The position numbers and the translations under genes are program-made. From positions 186,001-250,000 of the forward strand of contig NZ_KE384030.1 in assembly GCF_000423545.1 (NCBI RefSeq): DNA of 64,000 nt. The letters are read 5' to 3'. Positions within the stretch are counted from its first letter, which is position 1. Every line of letters begins with the position of its first letter. The notes beneath the pieces are model-generated. The model was not told the DNA's origin. It worked only from the letters and a program-made list of their open reading frames with translations, and made no database searches. Origin of the DNA: Metapseudomonas resinovorans DSM 21078. GTDB taxonomy: Bacteria; Pseudomonadota; Gammaproteobacteria; Pseudomonadales; Pseudomonadaceae. Shown one piece after another: positions 37,401-46,048 of the stretch.

Positions 37401-39376
37401 CCCAGGCCTGGACCGATGAGCGCTACGGCATGGCGGAGGCCAAGACCATCGTGGCCGCACCCTTGGTAGCGGAACTGGCTGCGCCGCGCTTCCTCGCCGG
37501 TGGCGACCAGACCACCCTGGCGCTGGACCTGACCAACCTCTCCGGCAAGCCGCAGCGCCTGGACATCAACCTGGAAAGCAGCGGCCAACTGGACCTTGCC
37601 CAGAGCGGTGGCGCCCAGACGGCGCCTGTCCAGCTCGCCGATGGCCAGCGCACCACCCTGCGCATCCCGGTGCGCGCCGTGGGCGGCTACGGCCAGGGTA
37701 GCTTCAAGGTGACGGTCAACGGCCTGGAACTGCCGGGCGAGAACCTGCCGCCGTTCAGCCGCGAATGGACCCTTGGCGTGCGCCCGGCCTATCCGGCCCA
37801 GCTCAAGCAGTTCCGCGCGGTGCTCAAGGGCGATGCCTGGAGCCTGCCGGCAGGCACTCTCGACGCCTTCGAGCCGAATGGGCGCGAGGCCCTGCTGCAA
37901 CTCTCCAGCCGCCCGCCGCTGAATCTGGGTGAGCAGGTGCGCGCCCTCAAGGCCTACCCCTACGGCTGCGTCGAGCAGACCACCAGCGGTCTTTACCCGT
38001 CGCTTTACGCCGATGCCGCCTCCCTCAAGCGCCTGGGCCTGGAAGGCGAACCGGACGACAAACGCCGCAAGTCCATCGAACTGGGCATCGAACGCCTGCT
38101 GGGCATGCAGCGCTACAACGGCAGCTTCGGCCTGTGGAGTTCGGACGGCGAAGAGGAATACTGGCTGACCGCCTACGTCACCGACTTCCTCCTGCGCGCC
38201 CGTGACCAGGGTTTCGCCGTGCCGCCGGAAGCCTTGAAGAAGGCCAGCGAGCGGCTGCTGCGCTACCTGCAGGAGCGCAGCCTGATCGAGATCAGCTACA
38301 GCCAGAATGCCGACCACACGCGCTTTGCCGTGCAGGCCTATGCCGGTTACGTCCTGGCGCGCAGCCAGCAGGCGCCCCTGGGCGCACTGCGCAGCCTGTG
38401 GGAGCGTCGCGCCGATGCCCGCTCCGGCCTGCCGCTGGTGCAGCTGGCGGTGGCCCTCAAGCTGATGGGCGACGCGCCTCGCGCCGACCAGGCCCTCGAG
38501 CTGGGCCTGCGTGTGCAACGCGAAAGCCGCGATTGGCTGGCCGACTACGGCAGCCCGCTGCGCGACCAGGCGCTGATTCTCGCCGTGCTGGAGGAGCACG
38601 ACCTGGCTGCCGGCGTCCGCGAGCAGCGCCTGTTCGACCTGGCCGACCTGGTGGCCGGCGAGCGCTGGCTGTCCACCCAGGAACGCAACGCCCTGTACCT
38701 GGCCGGTCGTGGCCTGCTGGGCAAACCCGAGCCGAACTGGAGCGCGCAACTCACCGCGGGTGACCAGCAGCGCGAGCTGAACAACCAGCAGCCGGGGCTC
38801 AAGCTGGACGGCGCCCTGCTGGCCGAGCCGCTTCGCATCGCCTCTGGCGGCAGTGAACCGCTTTATCAGCAACTGACGTTGTCCGGCTATCCGTTGGCGG
38901 CACCGCCCGCCGGAGGCGATAACCTCACCATTCGCCGCGAGTTCCTCGGCGTGGATGGCCAGCGCCTCGACCTCAAGGCCCTGGACAGCGGCGATCTGGT
39001 GCTGGTGCACCTGGCCATTGAAGCCAAGGAACGGGTCCCCGACGCCCTGGTGGTGGACCTGCTGCCGGCCGGCCTGGAACTGGAGAACCAGAACCTCGCC
39101 CAGAGCGCCGCCAGCCTGGACGACGCCAGCAGCGCGGTGAAGGCGTGGCAGAAGTCCATGCAGAACGCCGCCATCAAACACCAGGAGTTTCGCGACGACC
39201 GCTACGTGGCCGCCCTGGATGTCGGCGAGTACGGCACCACCCACTTGCTCTACTTGGCCCGTGCCGTCACCCCCGGCACTTACCGCGTGCCGCCGCCCAC
39301 GGTGGAATCCATGTACCGACCGAACTGGCAGGCGTTGGGCGATGCGCCGGAGCAGTTGGTGGTGAGAGGGAAGTAG
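34472..39376 (+). CDS. Alpha-2-macroglobulin-family lipoprotein
   Basis: A 1634-residue periplasmic protease trap (YfhM/ECAM type). A lipoprotein signal with lipobox LLSAC ends at Cys 18. MG domains fill the first 1100 residues, including the bait region. The thioester motif YPYGCVEQTT (CVEQ near 1165) is intact, so covalent capture of proteases is expected. The complement-like alpha/alpha barrel and C-terminal receptor-like domain follow. It is immediately upstream of pbpC, the standard partner: the trap is thought to guard the periplasm when PbpC repairs breached peptidoglycan. Confidence 0.96.
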   Translation: MPKKGLLLAVVLSLLSACDSSTPEQPASKSPPAAIEQAARPAVDTAALATRYAGRELKVIDVSEVQLDGASALSVTFSVPLDPEQTFAERLHLVDSKDGKVDGAWELSDNLMELRLRHLEPKRKLVLTIDPGLRAVNDARLAEEHITRLETRDLQATVGFASRGSLLPTRLAEGLPVIALNVDKVDVDFFRVKTESLPGFLARWGKRGALDVWEARELLKMADLVYTGRFDLKPARNTRETLLLPIANLDPMKQPGVYLAVMKEAGSYTYSNPATLFTLSDIGLSAHRYRDRLDVFTQALEGGAAQADIALELLDGEGRVLAEGKTDGKGHAELPLPPKAEVLIARKDEQTSLLRLSAPALDLAEFDIAGPASHALQFFVFGPRDLYRPGETVLLNALLRDADGRAVAGQPVTVEVRRPDEQVSRRFVWEAGEGGFYQYPLQLAAEAPTGRWQLLFDLGDGKPQLYEFLVEDFLPERMALELKGSDQPFAPRDSARFQVTGRYLYGAPASGNRLTGQLYVRPLREAVKGLPGYQFGSVTEDELKQDIELDETRLDADGKTELNIETRWAEAKSPLQLILQASLQESGGRPITRRLVQPVWPAERLPGLRALFDGEETDADSLAEFELLVADPEGNKLAADNLKVRLVRERRDYYWNYSNNDGWTYHFNEKYLNLSEEQVQVAAGGTAKVSFPVEWGPYRVEVEDPQTGITSSLRFWAGYRWQDNAEGGAVRPDQVKLALDKPAYAAGETAKVTVTPPSAGSGYLLVESAEGPLWWQPIEVPAEGKRFDIPVAKDWARHDLYVSALVIRPGERKASVTPKRAVGLLHLPLERAPRKLALTLTAPEKMRPKQPLKVQVQAKNADGSMPKQVNVLVAAVDVGILNITGYATPDPFATLFGRKAYGADQLDVYGQLIEAGQGRLATLAFGGDAALAGGGKRPQTSITIVALQSMPVTLDDQGQGEVSLDIPDFNGELRLMAQAWTDERYGMAEAKTIVAAPLVAELAAPRFLAGGDQTTLALDLTNLSGKPQRLDINLESSGQLDLAQSGGAQTAPVQLADGQRTTLRIPVRAVGGYGQGSFKVTVNGLELPGENLPPFSREWTLGVRPAYPAQLKQFRAVLKGDAWSLPAGTLDAFEPNGREALLQLSSRPPLNLGEQVRALKAYPYGCVEQTTSGLYPSLYADAASLKRLGLEGEPDDKRRKSIELGIERLLGMQRYNGSFGLWSSDGEEEYWLTAYVTDFLLRARDQGFAVPPEALKKASERLLRYLQERSLIEISYSQNADHTRFAVQAYAGYVLARSQQAPLGALRSLWERRADARSGLPLVQLAVALKLMGDAPRADQALELGLRVQRESRDWLADYGSPLRDQALILAVLEEHDLAAGVREQRLFDLADLVAGERWLSTQERNALYLAGRGLLGKPEPNWSAQLTAGDQQRELNNQQPGLKLDGALLAEPLRIASGGSEPLYQQLTLSGYPLAAPPAGGDNLTIRREFLGVDGQRLDLKALDSGDLVLVHLAIEAKERVPDALVVDLLPAGLELENQNLAQSAASLDDASSAVKAWQKSMQNAAIKHQEFRDDRYVAALDVGEYGTTHLLYLARAVTPGTYRVPPPTVESMYRPNWQALGDAPEQLVVRGK

Positions 39377-39394
39377 AGGCGTCACCAACGAGCG

Positions 39395-39431
39395 TCCGGG
39401 CTACACCGAGTAGCCCGGATGAAATCCGGGG
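39395..39431. repeat. CCGGGCTAC/GTAGCCCGG repeat between A2M gene and pbpC
   Basis: CCGGGCTAC and GTAGCCCGG flank ACCGA, and the second arm continues as GGATGAAATCCGGGG, the same unit as in the repeats at 50884 and 63883. The repeat occupies most of the 85-bp gap and would form a hairpin in the transcript. Confidence 0.7.
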
Positions 39432-39461
39432 CGCGGTGTCGATCAGGCGCATTCGAATTCC

Positions 39462-41804
39462 ATGAGTAAAGGTTGGTTCAAACTTGGCTTCCGCCGCCCC
39501 TGGCTCGCCATTCCGCTGACGCTGTTGGCGCTGCTTTGGTCGGCCGACCGCCTATTCCCGCTGCCCCTGCCGGGCGACGACCTGGCGCGGGTGGTGCTGG
39601 CCGAGGACGGCACGCCGCTCTGGCGCTTCGCCGATGCCGAGGGCGTGTGGCGCTACCCGGTCAGCCTGGACCAGGTGTCCCCCTATTACCTGGAAGCGCT
39701 GCTCACCTATGAGGACCGCTGGTTCTACCAGCATCCTGGCGTGAATCCGCTGGCCCTGGCCCGTGCCGCCTGGCTCAACCTCACTGGCGGGCGCGTGCTT
39801 TCCGGCGGCAGCACCCTGTCGATGCAGGTGGCGCGGCTGCTCGATCCGCACCCGCGCACCTACACCGGCAAGCTGCGTCAACTCTGGCGCACGGCCCAAC
39901 TGGAGTGGCACCTGTCGAAGGATGAAATCCTCGGCCTCTACCTCAACCGCGCACCCTTCGGCGGCACCTTGCAGGGCGTGGCGGCGGCGAGCTGGGCCTA
40001 CCTCGGCAAGCCGCCGTCCCAGCTCACCCGCGCCGAGGCGGCGCTGCTTGCCGTGCTGCCCCAGGCCCCCAGTCGGCTGCGCCCGGACCGCCATCCCGAA
40101 CGCGCCCAGGCTGCGCGCGACAAGGTGCTGCGGCGCCTGGCGCAGTTCCAGGTCTGGCCGGAGGGCGCCGTGCAAGAGGCCATGGAGGAGCCGGTGCTCC
40201 TGGCGCCGCGCCAGGAACCCAGCCTGGCACCACTGCTGGCGCGGCGACTGAACAAACCCGACAGCCCGCCGCTGATCCGCACGACCCTCGATGCCGCCTT
40301 GCAGCGTCGCCTGGAAGACCTGCTGCTGGGTTGGCGTGCGCGCCTGCCGGAGCGCACCTCGGCGGCGATCCTGGTGGTGGAGCACCAGACCATGGCCGTG
40401 CGGGCCTACCTGGGTTCGGTCGACATCACCGATGAGCGCCGCTTCGGCCATGTGGACATGATCGAGTCGCTGCGCTCCCCCGGCTCGACCCTAAAACCCT
40501 TCCTCTACGGCATGGCCCTGGACGCCGGGCTGATCCATTCCGAATCCCTGCTGCAGGATGTGCCGCGGCGCTACGGCGACTACCGTCCCGGCAACTTCGC
40601 CGCGGGGTTCACCGGCCCGGTGTCGGCCAGCGAGGCGCTGGGCATGTCCCTCAACCTGCCCGCGGTGCAATTGCTGGAGGCCTATGGGCCGAAGCGCTTC
40701 GCCGGGGAATTGCGCAACGTCGGCGTATCGCTGGTGCTGCCGGCGGCCAGTGAACCCAACCTGGCGCTCATCCTCGGCGGTGCCGGCAGCAAGCTGGAGG
40801 AGTTGGTCAGTGGCTACAGCGCCTTCGCCCGTCAGGGCCGCGTTGCTCACCTGCGCCTGCAGCCCCAGGACGTGCTGCAGGAGCGCAGGCTGCTGTCGCC
40901 CGGCGCCGCCTGGATCATCCGCCGCATCCTCGCCGGCCAGGCCCGCCCGGACCGCGACCCGCGTGCAAGGCTGACCCAGCGCCCGGTGCTGGCCTGGAAG
41001 ACCGGCACCAGCTATGGCTTGCGCGATGCCTGGGCCATCGGCGTTGGCCCGCGTCACCTGATCGGTGTGTGGATAGGCCGCCCCGACGGCACCCCGGTGC
41101 CTGGTCAGTTCGGCCTGGCCTCGGCCGCGCCGTTGCTGCTGCAGGTGCATGACCTGTTGATGAACCGCGACACCCAGCGCGGCATCGCCCAACCCCTGGA
41201 CCCGCAGCCGCCGGAGGTGAGTGTGGCGGCCATCTGCTGGCCCCTCGGCCAGCCCATGGCCAAGGGCGACCCGAATTGTCGCCGTCAGCGTTTCGCCTGG
41301 ACCCTGGAGGGCACCACGCCGCCAACACTGCTTGCGGCCGACCAGCCCCTCGGCCTGGGGCTTCGCCAGCTGCTCTGGGTGAACGCTAAAGGTCGCCAGG
41401 TCGCGGCGGGGTGCAGTGGCGCCCAGGCGCGTGAGCTGGTGCTCTGGCCGGCGCCCCTGGAGCCCTGGCTGCCGCGCCGCGAGCGACGTGCGGCGCGCCT
41501 ACCCGCGGTGGACCCGACCTGTCCGCCGCAGTTGCCGCCACCGGCTGCACCGTTGTCCATCGTCGGGGTGCGTGAGGGCGACCAGCTGCGCCGCCCGTCG
41601 GGCATCGCCGGGCCGCTGCGGCTCAAACTCTCGACTCTGGGTGGAAGCGGCCGGCGTTGGTGGTTCCTCGATGGCGCGCCGCTTGTCACCACGGCGCCGG
41701 AGGAGAGTTTCAGCCAGGCGTTCCGACGCAGTGGCCGGCACCAGTTGAGCGTGCTGGATGAGGCCGGACAGACCACTCGTCTGGAGTTCACCGTCACGGA
41801 CTGA
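39462..41804 (+). CDS. pbpC: Penicillin-binding protein 1C (PbpC)
   Basis: A 780-residue bifunctional peptidoglycan synthase anchored by one N-terminal helix (WLAIPLTLLALLWSADRLF). The glycosyltransferase GT51 domain has EDRWFYQHPGVNPLALARAA and GGSTLSMQVARLL. The transpeptidase motifs are SPGSTLKPF (SxxK near 341), SLNLPAVQ (SxN) and WKTGTS (KTG near 512). A C-terminal BiPBP_C domain ends the protein. It follows the alpha-2-macroglobulin gene by 85 bp, the usual pairing. Confidence 0.96.
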   Translation: MSKGWFKLGFRRPWLAIPLTLLALLWSADRLFPLPLPGDDLARVVLAEDGTPLWRFADAEGVWRYPVSLDQVSPYYLEALLTYEDRWFYQHPGVNPLALARAAWLNLTGGRVLSGGSTLSMQVARLLDPHPRTYTGKLRQLWRTAQLEWHLSKDEILGLYLNRAPFGGTLQGVAAASWAYLGKPPSQLTRAEAALLAVLPQAPSRLRPDRHPERAQAARDKVLRRLAQFQVWPEGAVQEAMEEPVLLAPRQEPSLAPLLARRLNKPDSPPLIRTTLDAALQRRLEDLLLGWRARLPERTSAAILVVEHQTMAVRAYLGSVDITDERRFGHVDMIESLRSPGSTLKPFLYGMALDAGLIHSESLLQDVPRRYGDYRPGNFAAGFTGPVSASEALGMSLNLPAVQLLEAYGPKRFAGELRNVGVSLVLPAASEPNLALILGGAGSKLEELVSGYSAFARQGRVAHLRLQPQDVLQERRLLSPGAAWIIRRILAGQARPDRDPRARLTQRPVLAWKTGTSYGLRDAWAIGVGPRHLIGVWIGRPDGTPVPGQFGLASAAPLLLQVHDLLMNRDTQRGIAQPLDPQPPEVSVAAICWPLGQPMAKGDPNCRRQRFAWTLEGTTPPTLLAADQPLGLGLRQLLWVNAKGRQVAAGCSGAQARELVLWPAPLEPWLPRRERRAARLPAVDPTCPPQLPPPAAPLSIVGVREGDQLRRPSGIAGPLRLKLSTLGGSGRRWWFLDGAPLVTTAPEESFSQAFRRSGRHQLSVLDEAGQTTRLEFTVTD

Positions 41805-41864
41805 CCGTTCGTTCAAGTTTTTGACGTTGGTCGCCGATATGCCTTGTTGGCAAAGAGTGGGAAA

Positions 41865-41887
41865 ATTGTCGAACAATTTGTATACAA
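41865..41887. promoter_or_regulatory. Palindromic sites upstream of the chemoreceptor gene
   Basis: ATTGTCGAACAAT (arms ATTGT/ACAAT) is followed at once by the perfect palindrome TTGTATACAA. Both lie in a short AT-rich island about 50 bp before the ATG at 41937 and overlap a TATACAAT element that could be the -10 box. TTGTATACAA resembles operators of FCD-type GntR regulators; the regulator is unknown. Confidence 0.5.
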
Positions 41888-41936
41888 TCTTCCGCCCTCG
41901 TCTCGACTCCAACAAGCATTCCAAGGAGACAACTCC

Positions 41937-43868
41937 ATGCGCCTCTGGCAACGCAGCATTCAGTGGCAGCTGATCTTCAGCATGGGTACAGCCCTGCTCG
42001 CCGGCATTCTCATCGTCATCGGCATCTACTCGGTATTGATGAACCGCCTGACCGAACGTTTCCTGCTGGATGAAGCCTTGCCTGCCCGCGTAGAGGCCAT
42101 TGGCAATTCCCTGGAGCGCACCCTCGCGGCGCCCATTACCGCCAACGCCGGCATCGCCGAGAACGCCCTGGTGCAAGACTGGCTGAGCGAAGGTGAAGAT
42201 CCGGCCCGAGCCGAAGCCTTCGCCCGCTACCTGGAAGGCGTGCGTGCCCAGCAGAACGCCACCACCACCTCCATCGCCGTGATGGACAGCGGCCACTACT
42301 ACACCGGCCAGGGCCTGGCACGCACCATCGACCGCAGCCAGCCGGAGAACCAGTGGTTCTACAAGCTGGTGGACAGCGACCGTAACCGGGTGCTGGAAAT
42401 CGACATCGACAAGGGCACCCGCCTGCCGACCCTGTTCATCAACCAGCGCATCAGCCGCAACGGCAAGACGCTCGGTGTGTCCGGCCTGGGCTACAGCCTG
42501 CAGTCCATGTCCGAGATGATCCGCGACTTCCGCTTTGGCGAACGCGGTCGCGTGTTCCTGATGGACCGCGAAGGCGGTATCAAGGTCCACCCGGACGCCG
42601 CGCTCAACGGCAGCGCGCGCCTGGCGGATGTGTTTGGCGCCAGCCCAGCGACCGAACTGCTGGCCTCCGCTGGCAAAGCCATTCGCTTCAGCCGTGACGG
42701 TGAGGATTACCTCGCCCTGGCCCGCCCGCTGGAAAGCGTCGGCTGGTTGCTGGTGAGTGAAGTGCCCGAGGCGGAAATCTATGCCGAAGCGCGCAAGGCC
42801 ATGTGGACCAGCAGCTTTGCCGGCTTCGGCGTGCTCGCCGTCTGCTTGCTGCTGGTGGTGCTACTGGCTCGCGGGTTGGTGCGGCCGATCCGCCAGGTCA
42901 CCGCGGCCCTGGTGGAAATCGGCGGCGGTGGTGGTGACCTGACCCGTCGGCTGGATGAATCCCGCGCAGACGAACTGGGCGACCTCGCCCGCGGCTTCAA
43001 CCGCTTCCTGGAAAGCCAGCGCAGCCTGATCGGTGAAGTGCTGGATACCAGCGAGCGTCTGCACAAGGTGGTCGGCCAAGTGGCCCAGGTGGTGGACAAC
43101 ACCGCCGGTCGCGCCGGCCAGCAGCAGGAAATGACCGACATGGTGGCCACGGCTGTGCACGAAATGGGTCTCACCGTGCAGGAGATCGCCCGTAACGCCG
43201 GTGCAGCCGCCCAGGCGTCGCAGCATGCACGCGATGAGTCCCTGCAGGCGCGGCAGGTCGTGGGCGAGTCGGTGGGGCATATCGAGAAGATGTCCAACGA
43301 GATCGGCGTCGCGGCCTCGGCGGTGAGCGAACTGGCCAGCCAGGTGGCGTCCATCGACCAGGTGCTGGCGGTGATCCGCGGCATCTCCGAACAGACCAAC
43401 CTGCTGGCACTGAACGCCGCCATCGAAGCCGCCCGCGCCGGCGAGATGGGCCGTGGCTTCGCCGTGGTTGCCGATGAAGTACGCACCCTGGCCAGCCGCA
43501 CCCAGTCCTCCACCGATGAAATCCAACAGATGATCCAGCGCCTCAAGCACGGCGCCGAAACCGCGGTGCACTCCATGCACGCCGGCCAGGCCGCCACCGG
43601 CACCGGTGTCGAAGCCAGCCAGCGCACCGGCACCTCCCTGGGCGCCATCACCGACCAGGTGGAACGCATCAGCGACATGAACCACCAGGTGGCGGCGGCG
43701 ACCGAAGAGCAGTCCTCGGTGACCGAGGAAATCAACCGCAACGTCCAGGGTATCGCCGACCTGGCCCACGCCACCGCCAGCGAAGTGCGTGGCTGCCGCG
43801 AAGAATGCCAGACCCTCAGCCGCCTGGCTGGCGACCTGGCGCAACAGGTGGGCAAGTTCAGGTTGTAA
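41937..43868 (+). CDS. Methyl-accepting chemotaxis protein with Cache domain
   Basis: A 643-residue chemoreceptor. TM1 is [20 protein letters not shown] (about 13-32); the periplasmic part (about 35-285) has the dCache pattern, including [20 protein letters not shown] and [18 protein letters not shown]2 is [20 protein letters not shown], then HAMP and a signalling domain with [19 protein letters not shown] and [26 protein letters not shown] precedes the ATG at good spacing; the frame is open to 41844 but without a site. Ligand unknown. Confidence 0.93.
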   Translation: MRLWQRSIQWQLIFSMGTALLAGILIVIGIYSVLMNRLTERFLLDEALPARVEAIGNSLERTLAAPITANAGIAENALVQDWLSEGEDPARAEAFARYLEGVRAQQNATTTSIAVMDSGHYYTGQGLARTIDRSQPENQWFYKLVDSDRNRVLEIDIDKGTRLPTLFINQRISRNGKTLGVSGLGYSLQSMSEMIRDFRFGERGRVFLMDREGGIKVHPDAALNGSARLADVFGASPATELLASAGKAIRFSRDGEDYLALARPLESVGWLLVSEVPEAEIYAEARKAMWTSSFAGFGVLAVCLLLVVLLARGLVRPIRQVTAALVEIGGGGGDLTRRLDESRADELGDLARGFNRFLESQRSLIGEVLDTSERLHKVVGQVAQVVDNTAGRAGQQQEMTDMVATAVHEMGLTVQEIARNAGAAAQASQHARDESLQARQVVGESVGHIEKMSNEIGVAASAVSELASQVASIDQVLAVIRGISEQTNLLALNAAIEAARAGEMGRGFAVVADEVRTLASRTQSSTDEIQQMIQRLKHGAETAVHSMHAGQAATGTGVEASQRTGTSLGAITDQVERISDMNHQVAAATEEQSSVTEEINRNVQGIADLAHATASEVRGCREECQTLSRLAGDLAQQVGKFRL

Positions 43869-43899
43869 GGGGAGCGGGCGGCGGGACGTTGTCCCGCTT

Positions 43900-44117
43900 G
43901 GCGAATGAATTCGTTATGTCTGCGTTAGCGGTTGCGAGACTTACCACCGGGCAAGAGCCTTGTAGGAGCTGGCTTGCCAGCGAAACGGGGCCATTCGCTG
44001 GCAAGCCAGCTCCTACGACGTGCAGACGCCCCCACAGAGAGCGGTGCGGCGGGAGCAGGGCGGCTCCGGCGCGAGTCACCTCTCTCCTCTTCAGGGAGAG
44101 GGGTCGGGGGAGAGGGA
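43900..44117. repeat. Composite of element end, REPIN and GGGAGAGG-stem repeat
   Basis: 43900-43935 matches the 36-bp ends of the element at 30821-31397, with core TTATGTCTGCGTTA. 43961-44017 is an inverted repeat with arms GTAGGAGCTGGCTTGCCAGC and complement, a REPIN. 44066-44117 begins CCGGCGCGAGTCACC, also found near 31242, and forms a CTCTCCTCTTCAGGGAGAG hairpin. The last part overlaps the end of the following GGDEF gene. Confidence 0.75.
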
Positions 44118-45257
44118 CGCAGGGCCAGGCTCTGCCTCCGCCAATTCCAATCGGTCCCGCCCCAGTGCCTTGGCGCGGTACAGCGCATCGTCCACGCGCT
44201 TGAAGAAGGCCTCGGCACTGCCACCGTCGCGCTCGTCGAAACAGCCCAGGCCCAGGCTCGCGGTAACCGGCAAGTGCTGGCCGTCGAGTTCGAAGCCGCG
44301 ATTGGCCAGGTCTTCACGGAACAGCTCGGCCAATTGGCGGGCCTGCTCCATGCTGGTGTCTGGCATCAGCACGCCGAACTCCTCGCCGCCCAGGCGCAGT
44401 AAGGCATCGCTGTCGCGGCGGAAGATCGCGCGCATGCGCTCGCCGAACGCCCGCAGGCAGGCATCGCCCATGCTGTGGCCGTGTTCGTCGTTGACCCGCT
44501 TGAAGAAGTCGATATCCATCAGCAGCAGCGACAACTCGCCGCCATGGCGCTGGGCACTGGCGCACATCGCCGGGAACAGGTTGTTGAACTGGTAGCGGTT
44601 GCCCAGTTGGGTCAGGCCGTCGGTGCGGCTCAGGGTATCCAGGCGCTGGCGTTGTTCCAGCAACTGTAGCTCCAGGGCAATCATGGTGCCGTACTCGCGG
44701 TGGCTGCGGTTCAGCGCCAGCAGCAGGTAGCTGAGGTAGAAGATGAGGGTGATCAGCTCGGCGCGCGTGCTGTCTGGCGACACACTCAACGCCACCAGCC
44801 CCGGCAGGTACAGCAGGAGGATGGCCAGTATCGCGCGGCGTCGGCGCATGGCGAAGTTGAAGGCCATGGCGGTGCTGAATGCAACGGTGGCCAGGGTGCC
44901 GATCAACCTGGACGACAGGAATTCGGGCGACAACAGCACCCAGGCATGGGCCAGGCCCCAGCCGATGGACGACACCAGGATCACGCCCCAGTGACGGTCC
45001 AGCCAGCGCTGCAGCTCGGGCTCGCTGCCCGCTGCGGGCGGATGGTGCAGCACGCGCGCAGCCAGCATCAGGGTAAAGAAGGCGCAGCCGGCCAGTCCCA
45101 CGGCCAGGTGCTGCATGGGGGCTGCACTGAACAACCAGCAGAGCAGCCAGGCCAGCAAGTAGTAGACGCCGCCAAGCCTTGTGCGTGTGCGGGTGTCCTG
45201 CACTTCGCGCCAGAGGCGGAATCGCTCTGGGGAATGAGGTAGATCGGCGTCGGTCAT
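44091..45257 (-). CDS. Membrane-bound GGDEF diguanylate cyclase
   Basis: A 388-residue membrane diguanylate cyclase. Six hydrophobic segments in the first 195 residues (LLAWLLCWLFSAAPMQHLAV and following) resemble a MASE2-like sensor. The GGDEF domain (about 215-375) has DGLTQLGNRYQFNNLF, MDIDFFKRVNDEHGHSMGD and active site RLGGEEF, with I-site RDSD five residues before it. The final residues SLSPDPSP are encoded inside a dispersed repeat, so the C-terminal tail has probably been replaced by repeat-derived sequence. Confidence 0.92.
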   Translation of the reverse strand: MTDADLPHSPERFRLWREVQDTRTRTRLGGVYYLLAWLLCWLFSAAPMQHLAVGLAGCAFFTLMLAARVLHHPPAAGSEPELQRWLDRHWGVILVSSIGWGLAHAWVLLSPEFLSSRLIGTLATVAFSTAMAFNFAMRRRRAILAILLLYLPGLVALSVSPDSTRAELITLIFYLSYLLLALNRSHREYGTMIALELQLLEQRQRLDTLSRTDGLTQLGNRYQFNNLFPAMCASAQRHGGELSLLLMDIDFFKRVNDEHGHSMGDACLRAFGERMRAIFRRDSDALLRLGGEEFGVLMPDTSMEQARQLAELFREDLANRGFELDGQHLPVTASLGLGCFDERDGGSAEAFFKRVDDALYRAKALGRDRLELAEAEPGPASLSPDPSP

Positions 45258-45342
45258 CTATTTGTGATCACAGATACAGCAGAGGTCGGCTGAGCTTAGC
45301 CGTTCCATTGCGCCAATGACATCAGATTGACATTGCTTCCGT

Positions 45343-45789
45343 TTATCCCCGACGAATGAGCCAGACGCCGCCGATGATCAGCGCCAGACCGGCCAGCTTG
45401 CCCATGCTGATAGGCGCTTCGCGGTAACCGGCCCAGCCGAAGTGATCCAGCATCAGCGCCATGCTCAGTTGGCCGGCCAGCACCAGCGCCATGAACAGCA
45501 GCGCACCGATGCGCGGCCCGGCGAAGGCGGCGGTCGCGATGAACACGGCGCCCAGCAGGCCGCCGCTCCACTGCCACCAGGTCACGCCCTTGAGCGCCTC
45601 GAACGTTGGCAGGTCGCGTTGCATCAGCACCACGGTGAGCAGCGCAAGGGTGCCCACCACGAAGGACGCCAGCGCCGCACTCATGACACTGGAAACCTGC
45701 TTGGCGAGTTGGCCGTTGATGCCGGCCTGCAAGGGCAGGAATGAGCCGGCGACGAAGGGCAGGGCGAGTAGTCACCAGGCCTTGGGCAT
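45343..45789 (-). pseudogene. YdcZ/DUF606-type DMT membrane protein, stop at codon 6
   Basis: A 149-codon frame of the YdcZ (DUF606) family of small DMT transporters. From ATG 45789, with GGAG at ideal distance, it reads MPKAW, then TGA (45772-45774), then LLALPFVAGSFLPLQAGING and on to the normal C-terminus GLALIIGGVWLIRRG. Codon count equals the family length, so 45789 is the true start and the TGA is a nonsense change. Restart from TTG 45732 would lose the first helix. No SECIS-like hairpin follows, so selenocysteine insertion is unlikely. A sequencing error is possible. Confidence 0.8.
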
Positions 45790-45999
45790 GGCGATCTCCG
45801 GGAAAAATAGGGGCGCGTAGTATGCCCGATCGTCGCCGGTCAGTTCCTTCAAGGCCACTGCGTTTCTCCCTTGGGCATGTTGGCGCTCGGTTGCAGACCT
45901 GTCGGGATTCGACAGTCTGCCAATAGGTCGCCACCCGCGCCCCTCCAGGCTCCCTTTCTGGCATTACCCCCGAACCTGACTACCCTTTTATTGGATATG

Positions 46000-46024
46000 C
46001 CTGCCCAGCTATGTACTGGGCAGG
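46000..46024 (+). promoter_or_regulatory. Inverted repeat in the fdnG leader
   Basis: CCTGCCCAG and CTGGGCAGG, a perfect 9-bp inverted repeat around CTATGTA, ends 24 bp before the fdnG ATG. It could be an operator or a 5' leader hairpin. No FNR/Anr box (TTGAT-N4-ATCAA) is visible upstream. Confidence 0.5.
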
Positions 46025-46048
46025 GCCTGCCTGATGAGGGAGAACACG

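Noticed and set aside
45772-45774. TGA of the ydcZ-type gene as a selenocysteine codon
   Set aside because: No SECIS-like hairpin with a GGTCT loop follows within 40 bases, and Sec at residue 6 of a membrane helix has no precedent in this family.
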